The notes: a model not told the origin generated them from the letters alone. A DNA stretch of 64,000 nucleotides from Paroceanicella profunda (GCF_005887635.2 NZ_CP040819.1:310001-374000); one strand, 5' to 3'; shown: positions 1 through 9,351, counted from the stretch's first letter. Program-made: numbers and translations.

Positions 1-322
1 GAAGAACCTCTCGGGCGGCAACCAGCAGAAGGTGGTGCTGGGCAAGTGGCTGTTCGCCGACCCGCAGATCCTGATCCTCGACGAGCCCACCCGCGGCATC
101 GACGTGGGCGCCAAGTACGAAATCTACACCATCATCCGCGACCTCGCCGCCTCGGGCCGGGGGATCCTCGTGATCTCCTCGGAAATGCCCGAACTGCTGG
201 GCATCTGTGACCGCGTCTACGTGATGAACGAAGGGCGGTTCCTGGGCCAGATGCAGGCGGCCGAGGCCAGCCAGGAGAAAATCATGAGCATGATCATCCG
301 TGCCGACGGGAGGGCCGCATGA
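1..322 (+). CDS. CUT2-type sugar ABC transporter ATP-binding protein, C-terminal part (start outside window)
   Basis: The frame is open from base 2, so the gene begins left of the window and only about 106 residues of the second nucleotide-binding domain remain. They open with the ABC signature LSGGNQQK, then Walker [17 protein letters not shown], and a switch region ISSEMPEL in which the usual histidine is serine. This is the pattern of the C-terminal half of RbsA/XylG/GguA double ATPases. The protein would power sugar uptake at the inner membrane face. It overlaps the permease gene by 4 bp (ATGA). The downstream oxidative arabinose genes make L-arabinose, possibly also D-galactose, the likely cargo; the solute-binding protein must lie upstream. 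Confidence 0.93.
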   Translation, partial: KNLSGGNQQKVVLGKWLFADPQILILDEPTRGIDVGAKYEIYTIIRDLAASGRGILVISSEMPELLGICDRVYVMNEGRFLGQMQAAEASQEKIMSMIIRADGRAA

Positions 323-1515
323 GCGACGAAACCATCCAGCAGGGCGGGGCCGCGGGCGGCTCGTCCTTCGGCTTCATCCGCAACCACATGCGCGAGTACG
401 GCATTCTCGTCGCCCTCGTGGTCATCATGGCGCTGTTCCAGGTGCTCACCGGCGGCATCCTGCTGCGCCCGGTGAACCTCACCAACCTGCTGCTGCAGAA
501 CTCCTACATCGTCATCATGGCGGTGGGGATGATGCTGGTCATCGTCTCGGGCAACATCGACCTCTCGGTGGGCTCGGTGCTGGGCTTCGTCGGCGCGCTC
601 TGCGCGGTGATGACCGTGCAATGGGGCGTGAACTGGTTCCTCGCCTCCATCGCCTGCCTCATCGTGGGCGGCGTGATCGGGGCGGCGCAGGGCTACTGGG
701 TGGCCTACTGGAAGATCCCCTCCTTCATCGTCACGCTCGCGGGCATGCTGGTGTTCAAGGGCCTGTCGCTCTGGCTGCTCGACGGCGCCTCGGTGGGCCC
801 GTTCCCGGCGAGCTTCGGCAAGATCGCCTCGGGCTTCATTCCCGACGTCGTGTCGATGAAGGGCTTCTCCGTGCTCTCGCTCATCCTCGGCGTGGCGACC
901 ACGGCCATCATGCTCTACCTCTCCTTCCGCGCGCGCGCCCGCGCCGAGCGCGGCGGCGCGGCAGACGAGCCCTTCGCCTTCTTCATCGGCAAGAACCTGG
1001 TGATCGCGGCGGCCCTGCTCTACATGACCTGGACGCTGGCGGATTTCCGCGGCTTCCCGAACGTGCTCATCATCATGGCGCTGTTGATCGCGGTCTATTC
1101 CTTCGTGACCACCCGCACCGTGACCGGCCGGCGCATCTACGCGCTCGGCGGCAACGAGGGCGCCACCCGCCTCTCCGGCGTGGACACCAAGCGCCTCACC
1201 TTCCTCACCTTCGTGAACATGGGGGTGCTCACCGCCCTCGCCGGCCTCGTCTTCGCCGCGCGGCTGAACACCGCGACGCCGAAATCCGGCCTCGGCTTCG
1301 AGCTGGACGTGATCGCGGCCTGCTTCATCGGCGGCGCGTCGATGTCGGGCGGCGTTGGCACCGTGGTCGGCGCCGTGGTCGGGGCCTTCATCATGGGGGT
1401 CATGAACAACGGCATGTCCATTCTGGGCATCGGCATCGACTACCAGCAGGTGATCAAGGGCCTGGTGCTGCTCGCCGCCGTCATCTTCGACGTCTACAAC
1501 AAGAACAAGGCCTGA
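319..1515 (+). CDS. Sugar ABC transporter permease (GguB/XylH type)
   Basis: A 398-residue integral membrane protein of the CUT2 permease family (RbsC/XylH/GguB). A cytoplasmic N-terminus of about 25 residues precedes roughly ten hydrophobic segments. The motif [10 protein letters not shown] near residue 77 is the family's conserved substrate-path signature, and the [16 protein letters not shown] region near 280 is the cytoplasmic loop that contacts the ATPase. A charged insert rich in Arg/Ala near residue 200 is usual for the longer XylH/GguB subgroup. The start overlaps the ATPase stop (ATGA), so the two are translationally coupled. It should form the homodimeric channel for the sugar degraded by the downstream enzymes. 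Confidence 0.93.
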   Translation: MSDETIQQGGAAGGSSFGFIRNHMREYGILVALVVIMALFQVLTGGILLRPVNLTNLLLQNSYIVIMAVGMMLVIVSGNIDLSVGSVLGFVGALCAVMTVQWGVNWFLASIACLIVGGVIGAAQGYWVAYWKIPSFIVTLAGMLVFKGLSLWLLDGASVGPFPASFGKIASGFIPDVVSMKGFSVLSLILGVATTAIMLYLSFRARARAERGGAADEPFAFFIGKNLVIAAALLYMTWTLADFRGFPNVLIIMALLIAVYSFVTTRTVTGRRIYALGGNEGATRLSGVDTKRLTFLTFVNMGVLTALAGLVFAARLNTATPKSGLGFELDVIAACFIGGASMSGGVGTVVGAVVGAFIMGVMNNGMSILGIGIDYQQVIKGLVLLAAVIFDVYNKNKA

Positions 1516-1535
1516 GGGCCGGAGGAATCACGAAC

Positions 1536-2546
1536 ATGCTCATTTCCCAGATCAAGGACCCGTCCGGCACGCTGCGCGTCGTGGTGCGCAACGGCACAGA
1601 GGCCTACATCGTGCGGGATGCGGCTTCGGTCTACGAGATCGCCCGGCACTGCATCTCCACCGGCTCGAAGATGATCGAGCAGATCAACGCCCTCGGCTTC
1701 GGCGAGGCCGTGGACCTGGAGCGCGCCTATGAGGAGGGCCGCGTGATGCTGCCCATCACGCATCCGGACGCCACGCACATGCACATCACCGGCACCGGGC
1801 TCACCCATCTCGGCTCCGCCTCCACCCGCTCGGCCATGCACGAGAAGGACAAGGCCGCCACCGAGGAGGAGGTGCTGACGGACTCGATGAAGATGTTCCG
1901 CATGGGGCTGGAGGCCGGCCGGCCGAAGCCGGGCGAGGTGGGCGTGCAGCCCGAATGGTTCTACAAGGGCAACGGCCATGCCGCCGTGGCCCCGGGCGCG
2001 CCCCTCGTCTCGCCCGCCTTCGCGGAGGACGGCGGCGAGGAGCCGGAGATCGCCGGCATCTACGTGAACGGGCCGGACGGCACCCCCTACCGGCTGGGCT
2101 TCGCGCTGGCCAACGAGTTCTCCGACCACGTGACCGAGCGGCAGAACTACCTGTTCCTCGCCCATTCCAAGCTGCGCCCCTGCTCCTTCGGCCCCGAGAT
2201 GCTGCTGGGCGAGCCGCCGGCCGACATCTCCGGCACCTCGCGCATCCTGCGCGACGGCAAGGCCTATTGGGAGAAGCCGTTCCTCTCCGGCGAGAAGAAC
2301 ATGTCCCACACCATCGCGAACCTGGAGCATCACCACTTCAAGTACGGCATCTTCCGCGCCCCGGGCGACGTGCACGTGCACATGTTCGGCACCGCCACGC
2401 TCTCCTTCGCGGACAAGATCTCCGTGGCGCCGGGCGACGTGTTCGAGATGGAGGCCGGCGCCTTCGGCCTGCCCCTGCGCAACCCGCTGGCCGTGGCCGC
2501 CCCCGTGCCCGCCTCGGGCGGCGCCTATGCCGTCGCCACCCTCTGA
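1536..2546 (+). CDS. GguC/AraD1-family L-2-keto-3-deoxyarabonate dehydratase
   Basis: A 336-residue protein starting at an ATG with GGAGGAA 9 bases upstream. The sequence is that of the GguC family, a fumarylacetoacetate-hydrolase-fold group now linked to L-2-keto-3-deoxyarabonate dehydratase (AraD1) in the non-phosphorylative arabinose route. Typical blocks are MLISQIKDP at the N-terminus, THPDATHMHITGTGLTHLGSAS near residue 70 and ANEFSDHVTERQNYLFLAHS near 190. The reaction would turn 2-keto-3-deoxy-L-arabonate into 2-oxoglutarate semialdehyde. The gene lies between the transporter and arabonate dehydratase, and the semialdehyde dehydrogenase follows, so the function fits the operon. The enzyme role is inferred from family and context. 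Confidence 0.85.
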   Translation: MLISQIKDPSGTLRVVVRNGTEAYIVRDAASVYEIARHCISTGSKMIEQINALGFGEAVDLERAYEEGRVMLPITHPDATHMHITGTGLTHLGSASTRSAMHEKDKAATEEEVLTDSMKMFRMGLEAGRPKPGEVGVQPEWFYKGNGHAAVAPGAPLVSPAFAEDGGEEPEIAGIYVNGPDGTPYRLGFALANEFSDHVTERQNYLFLAHSKLRPCSFGPEMLLGEPPADISGTSRILRDGKAYWEKPFLSGEKNMSHTIANLEHHHFKYGIFRAPGDVHVHMFGTATLSFADKISVAPGDVFEMEAGAFGLPLRNPLAVAAPVPASGGAYAVATL

Positions 2547-2576
2547 CCCTTCTCACTCCGACTGGACACCAGACCG

Positions 2577-4319
2577 ATGACCTTCACACCCGCCGCCTGG
2601 CCCCGCCGCCTCCGTTCGCAGGAATGGTATGGCGGTGACAGCCGGGACAACATCTACCACCGCTCCTGGATGAAGAACCAGGGCCTGCCGGCCGACCTGT
2701 TCGACGGCCGCCCCGTGATCGGCATCTGCAACACCTGGTCCGAGCTCACCCCCTGCAACGCCCATCTGCGCGACCTGGCGCAGAAGGTGAAGAACGGCAT
2801 CTACGAGGCCGGCGGCCTGCCGGTGGAGTTCCCGGTGTTCTCGCCGGGCGAAAGCTCGCTGCGCCCCACGGCGATGATGTACCGCAACCTTTGCGCCATG
2901 GACGTGGAGGAGGCGCTGCGCGCCAACCCGGTGGACGGCGTGGTGCTGATGGTGGGCTGCGACAAGTCCACGCCCGCGCTGCTGATGGGCGCGGCCTCGG
3001 CCGATATCCCGGCCATCGTGGTCACCGGCGGGCCGATGCTCAACGGCTGGTTCCGCGGAGAGCGGGTGGGCTCGGGCACCGCGCTATGGCAGATGTCCGA
3101 GGCGATCAAGGCGGGCGAGATGACCCGCGACGATTTCCTCGAGGCCGAGATCGCGATGTCGCGCAGCCCGGGCTCGTGCAACACCATGGGCACGGCCTCG
3201 TCGATGGCGAGCATGGCCGAGGCGCTCGGCATGGCGCTCTCGGGCAATGCCGCCATCCCGGCGGTGGACGCGCGCCGCCGCGTGATGTCCCAGCTCACCG
3301 GCAGGCGCATCGTGCAGATGGTCAAGGACGACCTGAAACCCTCTGACATCCTTACGAAAGAAGCGTTCGAGAACGCCATCCGCACCAATGGCGCCATCGG
3401 CGGCTCCACCAATGCGGTGGTGCATCTGCTCGCCATCGCGGGCCGCGTGGGCATCGACCTCAGCCTCGATGACTGGGACGCGCAGGGCCGCAACATCCCC
3501 ACCATCGTGAACCTGATGCCCTCGGGCGAATACCTGATGGAGGAGTTCTTCTATGCCGGCGGCCTGCCGGTGGTGCTGAAGGCCCTGCTCGACAGCGGCC
3601 GCCTGCATGGCGGGGCGCTCACCGTCTCGGGCAGGACCATGGCCGAGGAAGTCTCGGAGGTGAAGAACTGGAACGAGGATGTCATCCGCCCGCTCGACCG
3701 CCCGCTCACCGAGCATGGCGGCATCGCGGTGCTGCGGGGCAACCTCGCGCCGCTGGGCGCGGTGCTCAAGCCCTCGGCGGCCTCGCCGGAGCTGATGAAG
3801 CATCGCGGCCGGGCGGTGGTGTTCGAGGATATCGACGACTACAAGGCCAAGATCAACGACGAGAGCCTTGATATCGACGAGACCTGCATCATGGTCATGA
3901 AGAACTGCGGGCCCCGCGGCTACCCCGGCATGGCCGAGGTGGGCAACATGGGCCTGCCGCCGAAGGTGCTGCGCAAGGGGATCAAGGACATGATCCGCAT
4001 CTCGGACGCGCGCATGTCCGGCACCGCCTATGGCACCGTGGTGCTGCACGTGGCGCCGGAGGCCGCTGCCGGCGGCCCGCTCGCCATCGTGCAGAACGGC
4101 GACATGATCGAGATCGACGTGGAGGCCCGCCGCCTGCACCTCGACGTGCCGCAAGAGGAGATCGACGCGCGACTGGCCGCCTGGGCCTCGCCGATCCGGA
4201 CCCCGAAGGGCGGCTATGCGCAGCTCTTCCACGACCATGTCCTGGGCGCGGACAAGGGAGCCGATTTCGACTTCCTGATCGGCTGCCGGGGACATGAGGT
4301 CCCGCGCGACTCGCACTGA
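2577..4319 (+). CDS. L-arabonate dehydratase (IlvD/Edd family)
   Basis: A 580-residue IlvD/Edd dehydratase that converts L-arabonate to L-2-keto-3-deoxyarabonate with an iron-sulfur cluster and Mg2+. The candidate cluster ligands are Cys60 (TPCNAH), Cys128 (VGCDKS) and Cys201 (SCNTMGTASSM), each one residue beyond the positions I recall for the Rhizobium leguminosarum enzyme. The opening WPRRLRSQEWYGGDSRDNIYHRSWMK matches the pentonate dehydratase subgroup rather than dihydroxy-acid dehydratase IlvD. The gene sits between the AraD1-like dehydratase and the sugar 1-dehydrogenase, with 30 bp and 9 bp spacing. Xylonate or galactonate as additional substrates cannot be excluded. Confidence 0.92.
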   Translation: MTFTPAAWPRRLRSQEWYGGDSRDNIYHRSWMKNQGLPADLFDGRPVIGICNTWSELTPCNAHLRDLAQKVKNGIYEAGGLPVEFPVFSPGESSLRPTAMMYRNLCAMDVEEALRANPVDGVVLMVGCDKSTPALLMGAASADIPAIVVTGGPMLNGWFRGERVGSGTALWQMSEAIKAGEMTRDDFLEAEIAMSRSPGSCNTMGTASSMASMAEALGMALSGNAAIPAVDARRRVMSQLTGRRIVQMVKDDLKPSDILTKEAFENAIRTNGAIGGSTNAVVHLLAIAGRVGIDLSLDDWDAQGRNIPTIVNLMPSGEYLMEEFFYAGGLPVVLKALLDSGRLHGGALTVSGRTMAEEVSEVKNWNEDVIRPLDRPLTEHGGIAVLRGNLAPLGAVLKPSAASPELMKHRGRAVVFEDIDDYKAKINDESLDIDETCIMVMKNCGPRGYPGMAEVGNMGLPPKVLRKGIKDMIRISDARMSGTAYGTVVLHVAPEAAAGGPLAIVQNGDMIEIDVEARRLHLDVPQEEIDARLAAWASPIRTPKGGYAQLFHDHVLGADKGADFDFLIGCRGHEVPRDSH

Positions 4320-4328
4320 GGAGACGAG

Positions 4329-5261
4329 ATGAGCAAGGAGCCCTGGAAGGTCGCTGTCGTTGGCCTCGGCAAGATCGCCAACGACCAGCACCTGCCCTCC
4401 ATCGCCCGGCTGCCGGACTACACGTTCGCCGCCTCGGTGAGCCGGTCGGGCGGCGTGGAGGGAGTGGAGAACTTCACCGAGCTGGACGCGCTGCTTGCCG
4501 CGCGCCCGGACATCGAGGTGATCTCGCTCTGCGTGCCGCCGCAGGTGCGCTACGAGATGGCCCGCGCGGCGCTGGAGGCCGGGCGGCACGTGATGCTGGA
4601 AAAACCCCCCGGCGCCACGCTGGGGGAGGTGGAGGACCTCTCCTCCCTCGCCGCCGAGCGCGGGTTGGTGCTCTATGCCACCTGGCATTCGCGCCACGCC
4701 CCCGCCGTGGGACCGGCGAAGGCCTGGATCGCGGAGCGCAGCCCTTCGGCCGTGCGCATCAACTGGAAGGAGGACGTGCGCGAGTGGCACCCCGGCCAGC
4801 AGTGGATCTGGGAGCCCGGCGGGCTGGGGGTCTTCGACCCCGGCATCAACGCGCTCTCGATGCTGACCGCGATCTGGCCGATGCCGATCCGCCTCGTCTC
4901 CGCCGAGCTGGGCTTCCCGGAGAACCGCGCCACCCCCATCCGCGCCGACCTCGCCCTGCGCGACCCGGCGGGAACCCCGATGGAGGTCGCCTTCGACTGG
5001 GCGCATGAGGGCCCGCCGCTGTGGGACCTGGAGGTGGACGCCTCCGGCGAGACGCTGAAGCTCTCGGGCGGCGGCAAGCGCATGGAGGTTGACGGGCGGC
5101 TGGTGCTCGAGGAACCGGAGGCAGAATACGACGGTCTTTACCGCGAATTCGCCGGCCTCCTTGACACCGGCGCCCGGAATGTCGACGTCACACCCTTGCG
5201 CATCGTCGCCGATGCCTTCCTGACCGGCCGGATCACCCACACCGCGCCGTTCCACGACTGA
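4329..5261 (+). CDS. L-arabinose (D-galactose) 1-dehydrogenase, Gfo/Idh/MocA family
   Basis: A 310-residue oxidoreductase that would oxidise L-arabinose, and usually also D-galactose, at C1 to the lactone using NAD(P)+. The Rossmann motif VAVVGLGKIANDQHLP lies at residues 8-23 and the family lysine is in LEKPPGATLGEV. The blocks WKEDVRxWHPGQQWIWEPGG and GVFDPGINALS are shared with the Azospirillum brasilense L-arabinose 1-dehydrogenase as I remember it; its length is about 309 residues. ATG follows GAGGAGACG. It is the first enzymatic step of the pathway although encoded fifth in the operon. Confidence 0.92.
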   Translation: MSKEPWKVAVVGLGKIANDQHLPSIARLPDYTFAASVSRSGGVEGVENFTELDALLAARPDIEVISLCVPPQVRYEMARAALEAGRHVMLEKPPGATLGEVEDLSSLAAERGLVLYATWHSRHAPAVGPAKAWIAERSPSAVRINWKEDVREWHPGQQWIWEPGGLGVFDPGINALSMLTAIWPMPIRLVSAELGFPENRATPIRADLALRDPAGTPMEVAFDWAHEGPPLWDLEVDASGETLKLSGGGKRMEVDGRLVLEEPEAEYDGLYREFAGLLDTGARNVDVTPLRIVADAFLTGRITHTAPFHD

Positions 5262-5335
5262 ACACACGGACACCCGTCAGGGGCCGGCCTGCCGTGAGGG
5301 CGGGCCGGCCCCGGCGGTACGCACAGGAGACAGTC

Positions 5336-6865
5336 ATGACAGACAGCTACATCCCCACCGGCCGGCATCTGATTGCCGGGGAGTGGATCACCTCCCCCGC
5401 CACCTTCGAGTCCGACCCGGTGAGCGGGCCGAAGGCCACCATCAGCCTCGCCACCGCGGCCGACGTGGACAGCGCTGTTCAGGCGGCCGAGGAAGCCTTC
5501 TGGACCTATGGCTACACCACGCGGGAGGAGCGCGCGGTCTTCCTGGAAAAGATCGCCGAGGAGATCGAGGCGCGCGGCGCGAAGATCACCGATATCGGCA
5601 CCCGCGAGACCGGCCTGCCCGCCGGGCGCCTGGAGGGCGAGCGCGGCCGCACCACCGGCCAGCTCCGCCTGTTCGCAGCGCATATCCGCAAGGGCGATTA
5701 CCTGGACCGCCGCTACGACAAGGCCCTGCCCGACCGCCAGCCGATGGCGCGCCCGGACATCCGGCTGATGGAGCGCCCGCTCGGCCCCGTGGGCGTGTTC
5801 GGCGCCTCGAACTTCCCGCTCGCCTTCTCCACCGCGGGCGGTGACACCGCCTCCGCCCTCGCCGCCGGCTGCCCGGTGGTCGTGAAGGGCCACCCGGCGC
5901 ATCCCGGCACCGGCGAGATCGTGGCCGAGGCCATCGACGCGGCCATCCGCGCCTGCGGCCTGCCGGCCGGCGTGTTCTCTCTCGTGCAGTCCAACACCCG
6001 TGAGGCCGGCGAGGCGCTGGTCCAGCACCCGCTGATCACTGCCGTTGGCTTCACCGGCTCGCTCGGCGGCGGACGCGCGCTCTACAACCTCGCCTGCGCC
6101 CGGCCGAACCCCATCCCGTTCTACGGTGAGCTCGGCTCGGTGAACCCGATGTTCGTGCTGCCCGAGGCGCTTGCCGCGCGCGGCACCGAGATCGCCTCCG
6201 GCTGGGCCGGCTCGCTCACCATGGGCGTGGGGCAGTTCTGCACCAATCCCGGCGTGGCCGTGCTGCTCGACGGCGCCGATGCCGATGCCTTCGAGAAGGA
6301 AGCCGGCGCCGTGCTCTCGGGCACCGATGCCCAGCCGATGCTGGTCGGCGGCATTGCCGATGCCTACCGCTCGGGCCGCGACATGCTGGCCGGACAGGAG
6401 GGCGTGCGTCAGGCGCTGTGTTCCTCCGGCGAGGGCCGCCGCAACGCGCCCGACCTGCTGGTGACCACCGGTGAGGCCTTCCTCGCCGATCCGAAGCTGC
6501 ACACGGAAGTGTTCGGCCCGCTGGGCCTGATGGTCCGCGCCGCCGACGCGGGCGAGATGCTCGACATCGCGCGCAGCCTCGAGGGCCAGCTCACCTGCAC
6601 CCTGCAGATGGACGCGGGCGACACCGAGCTGGCGGGGGACCTGATGCCGGTGCTGGAGCGCAAGGCCGGCCGGATCCTGGCCAACGGCTTCCCCACCGGG
6701 GTCGAGGTCTGCGATGCGATGATGCATGGCGGGCCATACCCGGCGGCCACCTCGCACACCACCTCGGTGGGCACGCTGGCGATCCGCCGCTTCCTGCGGC
6801 CGGTGAGCTATCAGAACATCCCCGAGGGCCTGCTTCCCGCCGACCTCCAGGGCTCCGCGGAATGA
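5336..6865 (+). CDS. 2-oxoglutarate semialdehyde dehydrogenase (NADP+-type aldehyde dehydrogenase)
   Basis: A 509-residue aldehyde dehydrogenase that would oxidise 2-oxoglutarate semialdehyde to 2-oxoglutarate, feeding the TCA cycle. The catalytic pair is visible: Glu265 in YGELGSVNP and Cys302 in GVGQFCTNPG. The ATG at 5336 is preferred over an upstream in-frame start because AGGAGA lies 6 bases before it. The N-terminal block TGRHLIAGEWI and C-terminal block HTTSVGTLAIRRFLRPVSYQ place it with the KGSADH subgroup used in pentose and hexarate oxidation. It is separated from the dehydrogenase gene by 74 bp and overlaps the lactonase gene by 4 bp. Confidence 0.92.
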   Translation: MTDSYIPTGRHLIAGEWITSPATFESDPVSGPKATISLATAADVDSAVQAAEEAFWTYGYTTREERAVFLEKIAEEIEARGAKITDIGTRETGLPAGRLEGERGRTTGQLRLFAAHIRKGDYLDRRYDKALPDRQPMARPDIRLMERPLGPVGVFGASNFPLAFSTAGGDTASALAAGCPVVVKGHPAHPGTGEIVAEAIDAAIRACGLPAGVFSLVQSNTREAGEALVQHPLITAVGFTGSLGGGRALYNLACARPNPIPFYGELGSVNPMFVLPEALAARGTEIASGWAGSLTMGVGQFCTNPGVAVLLDGADADAFEKEAGAVLSGTDAQPMLVGGIADAYRSGRDMLAGQEGVRQALCSSGEGRRNAPDLLVTTGEAFLADPKLHTEVFGPLGLMVRAADAGEMLDIARSLEGQLTCTLQMDAGDTELAGDLMPVLERKAGRILANGFPTGVEVCDAMMHGGPYPAATSHTTSVGTLAIRRFLRPVSYQNIPEGLLPADLQGSAE

Positions 6866-7752
6866 GCGGCGCGCCGGAGATCCGTGCCCTCGGCGCTCCG
6901 GCGGCGACCCTGGGCGAAGGCCCCTCCTGCGACCCCCTCACGGGGGTCGTGACCTGGTTCGACATCCTCGGCAAGACGCTCTACGAGCATGACCCGGAGG
7001 CCGGCACCACCCGCACCCACGCGTTGCCGATGCGCTGCAGCGCCCTCGCGGCGGTGGACGCGGAACGCCAGCTCGTGGTGTCGGAAGCCGGCCTGTTCCT
7101 GCGTGACCGCGCCAGTGGCGCGCTGAGCCTGCACCGCCCGCTGGAGGCGGACCGGCCGGACACCCGCTCCAACGATTCCCGCACCCACCCCTCCGGCGCC
7201 TTCTGGATCGGCACCATGGGGATCGACGCGGCCCCCGGCGCCGGGGCGATCTACTGGTACCGCGCGGGGGAGATCCGCCGCCTGTTCGACGCCATCACCG
7301 TGCCGAACGCCATCTGCTTCTCGCCCGACGGGCGCACCGGCTATTTCACCGACACCCCGACCGGCATCATCAACCGTGTCGCCCTTGACCCGGCCACCGG
7401 CCTGCCCGTCGGCGCCCCGGACCCCTTCGACACCGGCCACGGCCGGGGCGAGCCGGACGGCGCGGTGGTTGACGCGGACGGCTGCCTCTGGGTGGCGCGC
7501 TGGGACGGCGGCTGCCTGGAGCACCTCTCGCCCGAGGGCGCGCTGATCGCCACCATCGACCTGCCGGTGACCCGGCCCACTTGCCCGGTGTTCTTCGGGG
7601 CGGGGGCGGGGCGGATGATCCTCACCTCGGCGCGCGAGGGGCTGGGCCCGGACGCCCTTGCCGCCACGCCGCAGGCCGGGTGCAGCTTCGAGATCCGCCT
7701 CGCCACGCCCTTCTCCGGCAAGCTGGACGCGCCGGTGGCACTCGCGCCCTGA
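6862..7752 (+). CDS. SMP-30/gluconolactonase-family protein, probable L-arabinolactonase
   Basis: A 296-residue six-bladed propeller lactonase of the SMP-30/gluconolactonase/LRE family. It would hydrolyse L-arabino-1,4-lactone, the product of the sugar dehydrogenase, to L-arabonate. The N-terminal LGEGPSCDPLTGVVTWFDI carries the family metal-binding glutamate. Further metal-site residues lie in NDSRTHPSGAFWIGTMG (Asn, near residue 100) and in FSPDGRTGYFTDTPTGII, with the Asp in GEPDGAVVDADGCLWVARWDGG. The start overlaps the preceding stop (ATGA), tying it to the operon. It is the last gene; a strong hairpin follows. Confidence 0.9.
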   Translation: MSGAPEIRALGAPAATLGEGPSCDPLTGVVTWFDILGKTLYEHDPEAGTTRTHALPMRCSALAAVDAERQLVVSEAGLFLRDRASGALSLHRPLEADRPDTRSNDSRTHPSGAFWIGTMGIDAAPGAGAIYWYRAGEIRRLFDAITVPNAICFSPDGRTGYFTDTPTGIINRVALDPATGLPVGAPDPFDTGHGRGEPDGAVVDADGCLWVARWDGGCLEHLSPEGALIATIDLPVTRPTCPVFFGAGAGRMILTSAREGLGPDALAATPQAGCSFEIRLATPFSGKLDAPVALAP

Positions 7753-8105
7753 GGCGCCGCCGTCACGCGCGCCCCGACGCGCGGGCGGCAGGCCGCGGGC
7801 CCGGGAGGTCAGGCGCTGGGCCCGGGCACCGGACGGTCCGTGCCGGGTTCCGGGCTCCGGATCGCGCCGTGAGCTCCGGATGACGGTTCTCATGGTACCG
7901 GCAAGGGGGGATGCGGAGCCCTGGCGCGCCGGGTCCGGATCCTGCCGCCGGAGTTCCCTTCCCCGCGCCGCCGTTCGGGCTCACAGGGCAGCGGAGTGCT
8001 CGGCATAGCGTCCCGGAGCCGCCTCGCGCATCCCTCGCCCGGCGCCCCCGGAGGAACTTCAGCAAGCGCTGCTCCGCGGGCGTGCACTCGAAACAGCCCG
8101 CCGGC
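7753..8105. other. Intergenic region between arabinose operon and RES locus
   Basis: About 350 bases with no gene I can support; the open frames here have no recognisable protein content. It holds the post-operon hairpin (7756-7789) and, just after, two GGGCCCGGG blocks near 7797 and 7818. The same block recurs in the hairpins at 35.86 kb. The RES gene enters from the right on the minus strand, so the two transcripts converge here. Confidence 0.6.
7756..7789 (+). terminator. Hairpin after the arabinose operon
   Basis: Starting three bases after the lactonase stop, GCCGCC (7756-7761) pairs with GGCGGC (7784-7789), and inside it CGCGCG (7766-7771) pairs with CGCGCG (7778-7783) around a 6-nt loop, with one 4-nt bulge. 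There is no U-tract, so it may act as an intrinsic terminator of the GC-rich type or as an mRNA 3'-end stabiliser. Confidence 0.5.
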
Positions 8106-8630
8106 TCAGCCCGGACGGGTGGGCAACCGGCCGTCCTCGTCGATGAGGGTCACCTGCGCCGGCGTCCCCGGCCCCCAGGCCCAGAACACGATGTTGTCCT
8201 CCGCGGGCATTGCACCGGCGGCGAAGCTGGGCACGCGCAGCGCGGCATAGCCGGCGGCGGCGAGGCGCAGGGCCAGCGCCTGGCTGGCAGGCACCCGGCC
8301 CTCCAGCATCTCGCGGTTCCAGGCCGGGCAGTCGAGATCTGCGGGGCGCAGGCCCTCGGCGGCCCGGGCGGCGGGGTCGGTGGCGTCGAAGAGCGCGTCC
8401 GTCTCCACCGCGTAGGCGCACAGGGTGAGCGGCTGCATCGGGCGGCCCAGCGGGCTCGCCTCGCGGATGGCGCCGAGCGGGGTGAGCGCGGTGTAGAGCG
8501 CCGGCGTGCCGGGCGGGTTGAACCGGCCGCCAAAGCGCCGCGCTCCCTCGCCCGAGAGCGGCGCCCAGGCCCATTGCGGGTTGTGCGCCCGGTAGACGAG
8601 CCCTTCGAAACGCACGGCAGCGGCAGGCAT
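8106..8630 (-). CDS. RES-domain toxin
   Basis: A 174-residue protein with the RES domain. RES toxins of type II toxin-antitoxin systems deplete cellular NAD+. The N-terminal block VYRAHNPQWAWAPLSGEGARRFGGRFNPPGTPALYT carries the conserved Arg, the REAS stretch the Glu, and RVPSFAAG near residue 135 the Ser that name the family. The ATG at 8630 is preferred to longer in-frame starts because the domain begins a few residues after it. The partner antitoxin gene lies upstream on the same strand, but unusually not adjacent: an Imm50-like gene lies between them. About 200 non-coding bases precede this gene. Confidence 0.88.
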   Translation of the reverse strand: MPAAAVRFEGLVYRAHNPQWAWAPLSGEGARRFGGRFNPPGTPALYTALTPLGAIREASPLGRPMQPLTLCAYAVETDALFDATDPAARAAEGLRPADLDCPAWNREMLEGRVPASQALALRLAAAGYAALRVPSFAAGAMPAEDNIVFWAWGPGTPAQVTLIDEDGRLPTRPG

Positions 8631-8831
8631 CGGCGGATCTCCGTCAGGTCGGGCGGCGTGAGGCGGGGGTGGCTGACAGGCGCTCGGGCAGGAGCCGTTC
8701 GGGCTTCCGCAACAAGGCCGAAGGGGCCGGGACATCTGCGAACCGACCTCGGTTGGCTCCGGTCCGGGCGACAGGGACGCGCCCGTGAAGCCTGCCTCGC
8801 GCCAGCAGGAGACGACGGCCCGGGAGAGGGG

Positions 8832-9263
8832 TCATTCCCGCGCCGGCCGACCCGGCACGAAGGAGATCTCCAGCGTCTTCGCCCTGATGAAGCCGTCCAT
8901 CCCGTAGCAGGGGAGCAATTCGATTTCGATGTCGTCCTCATCCTGCGGCAGGCTGTGGTGGCCGGCACGGCCCCTGTCTTTTGCGCGTTGGAGGATGAGG
9001 CCCGCGATGACGTTCTGGCTGCTGAAGCCGTCCAGTTGAAGGTCCACGATGCCAGTCATGCTGAACGTCACGACTGCGTGCCTGTCCAGCCTGAAATAAC
9101 CGTCGGAGGTGCGCTCGCCCGTCCTGATCCAGCCATGTATCCTCAGGGCGCTGCTTCCGGCGCTGTCGAGCGACAGGCTGACGATTTCGGCGTCATGAAA
9201 GGTCGGAACCTCTCCGAACCAGTTCAGAAGCGCATCGCCCCCGGGAAAATCCGAATATTTCAT
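8832..9263 (-). CDS. Imm50-like hypothetical protein inside a RES/Xre locus
   Basis: A 143-residue soluble, acidic protein, ATG at 9263. It contains GEVPTFHDAEIVSLSL near residue 17, the FHDAE signature of the immunity-protein-50 (Imm50) group found in polymorphic-toxin immunity arrays, followed by alternating beta-strand-like sequence such as TFSMTGIVDLQLDGFSSQNV. It is encoded on the same strand as the flanking antitoxin (88 bp upstream) and toxin (about 200 bp downstream), so it is probably co-transcribed with them. Whether it neutralises the RES protein, another toxin, or is a passenger is unknown. The family call is from a short motif and overall shape. Confidence 0.6.
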   Translation of the reverse strand: MKYSDFPGGDALLNWFGEVPTFHDAEIVSLSLDSAGSSALRIHGWIRTGERTSDGYFRLDRHAVVTFSMTGIVDLQLDGFSSQNVIAGLILQRAKDRGRAGHHSLPQDEDDIEIELLPCYGMDGFIRAKTLEISFVPGRPARE

Positions 9264-9351
9264 GTATGACGGCCCCGATGTCGCTTGCCTTCAGATATCG
9301 ATGCGACGGAGCGTGCCGCCCGGGCAGGCGGGGGACCGCCCCGCGCACGCG

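Noticed and set aside
3084-5273. A 729-residue minus-strand open frame opposite the arabinose genes
   Set aside because: Antisense shadow of the dehydratase and dehydrogenase genes; composition is His/Arg/Gly-rich and no motif is seen.
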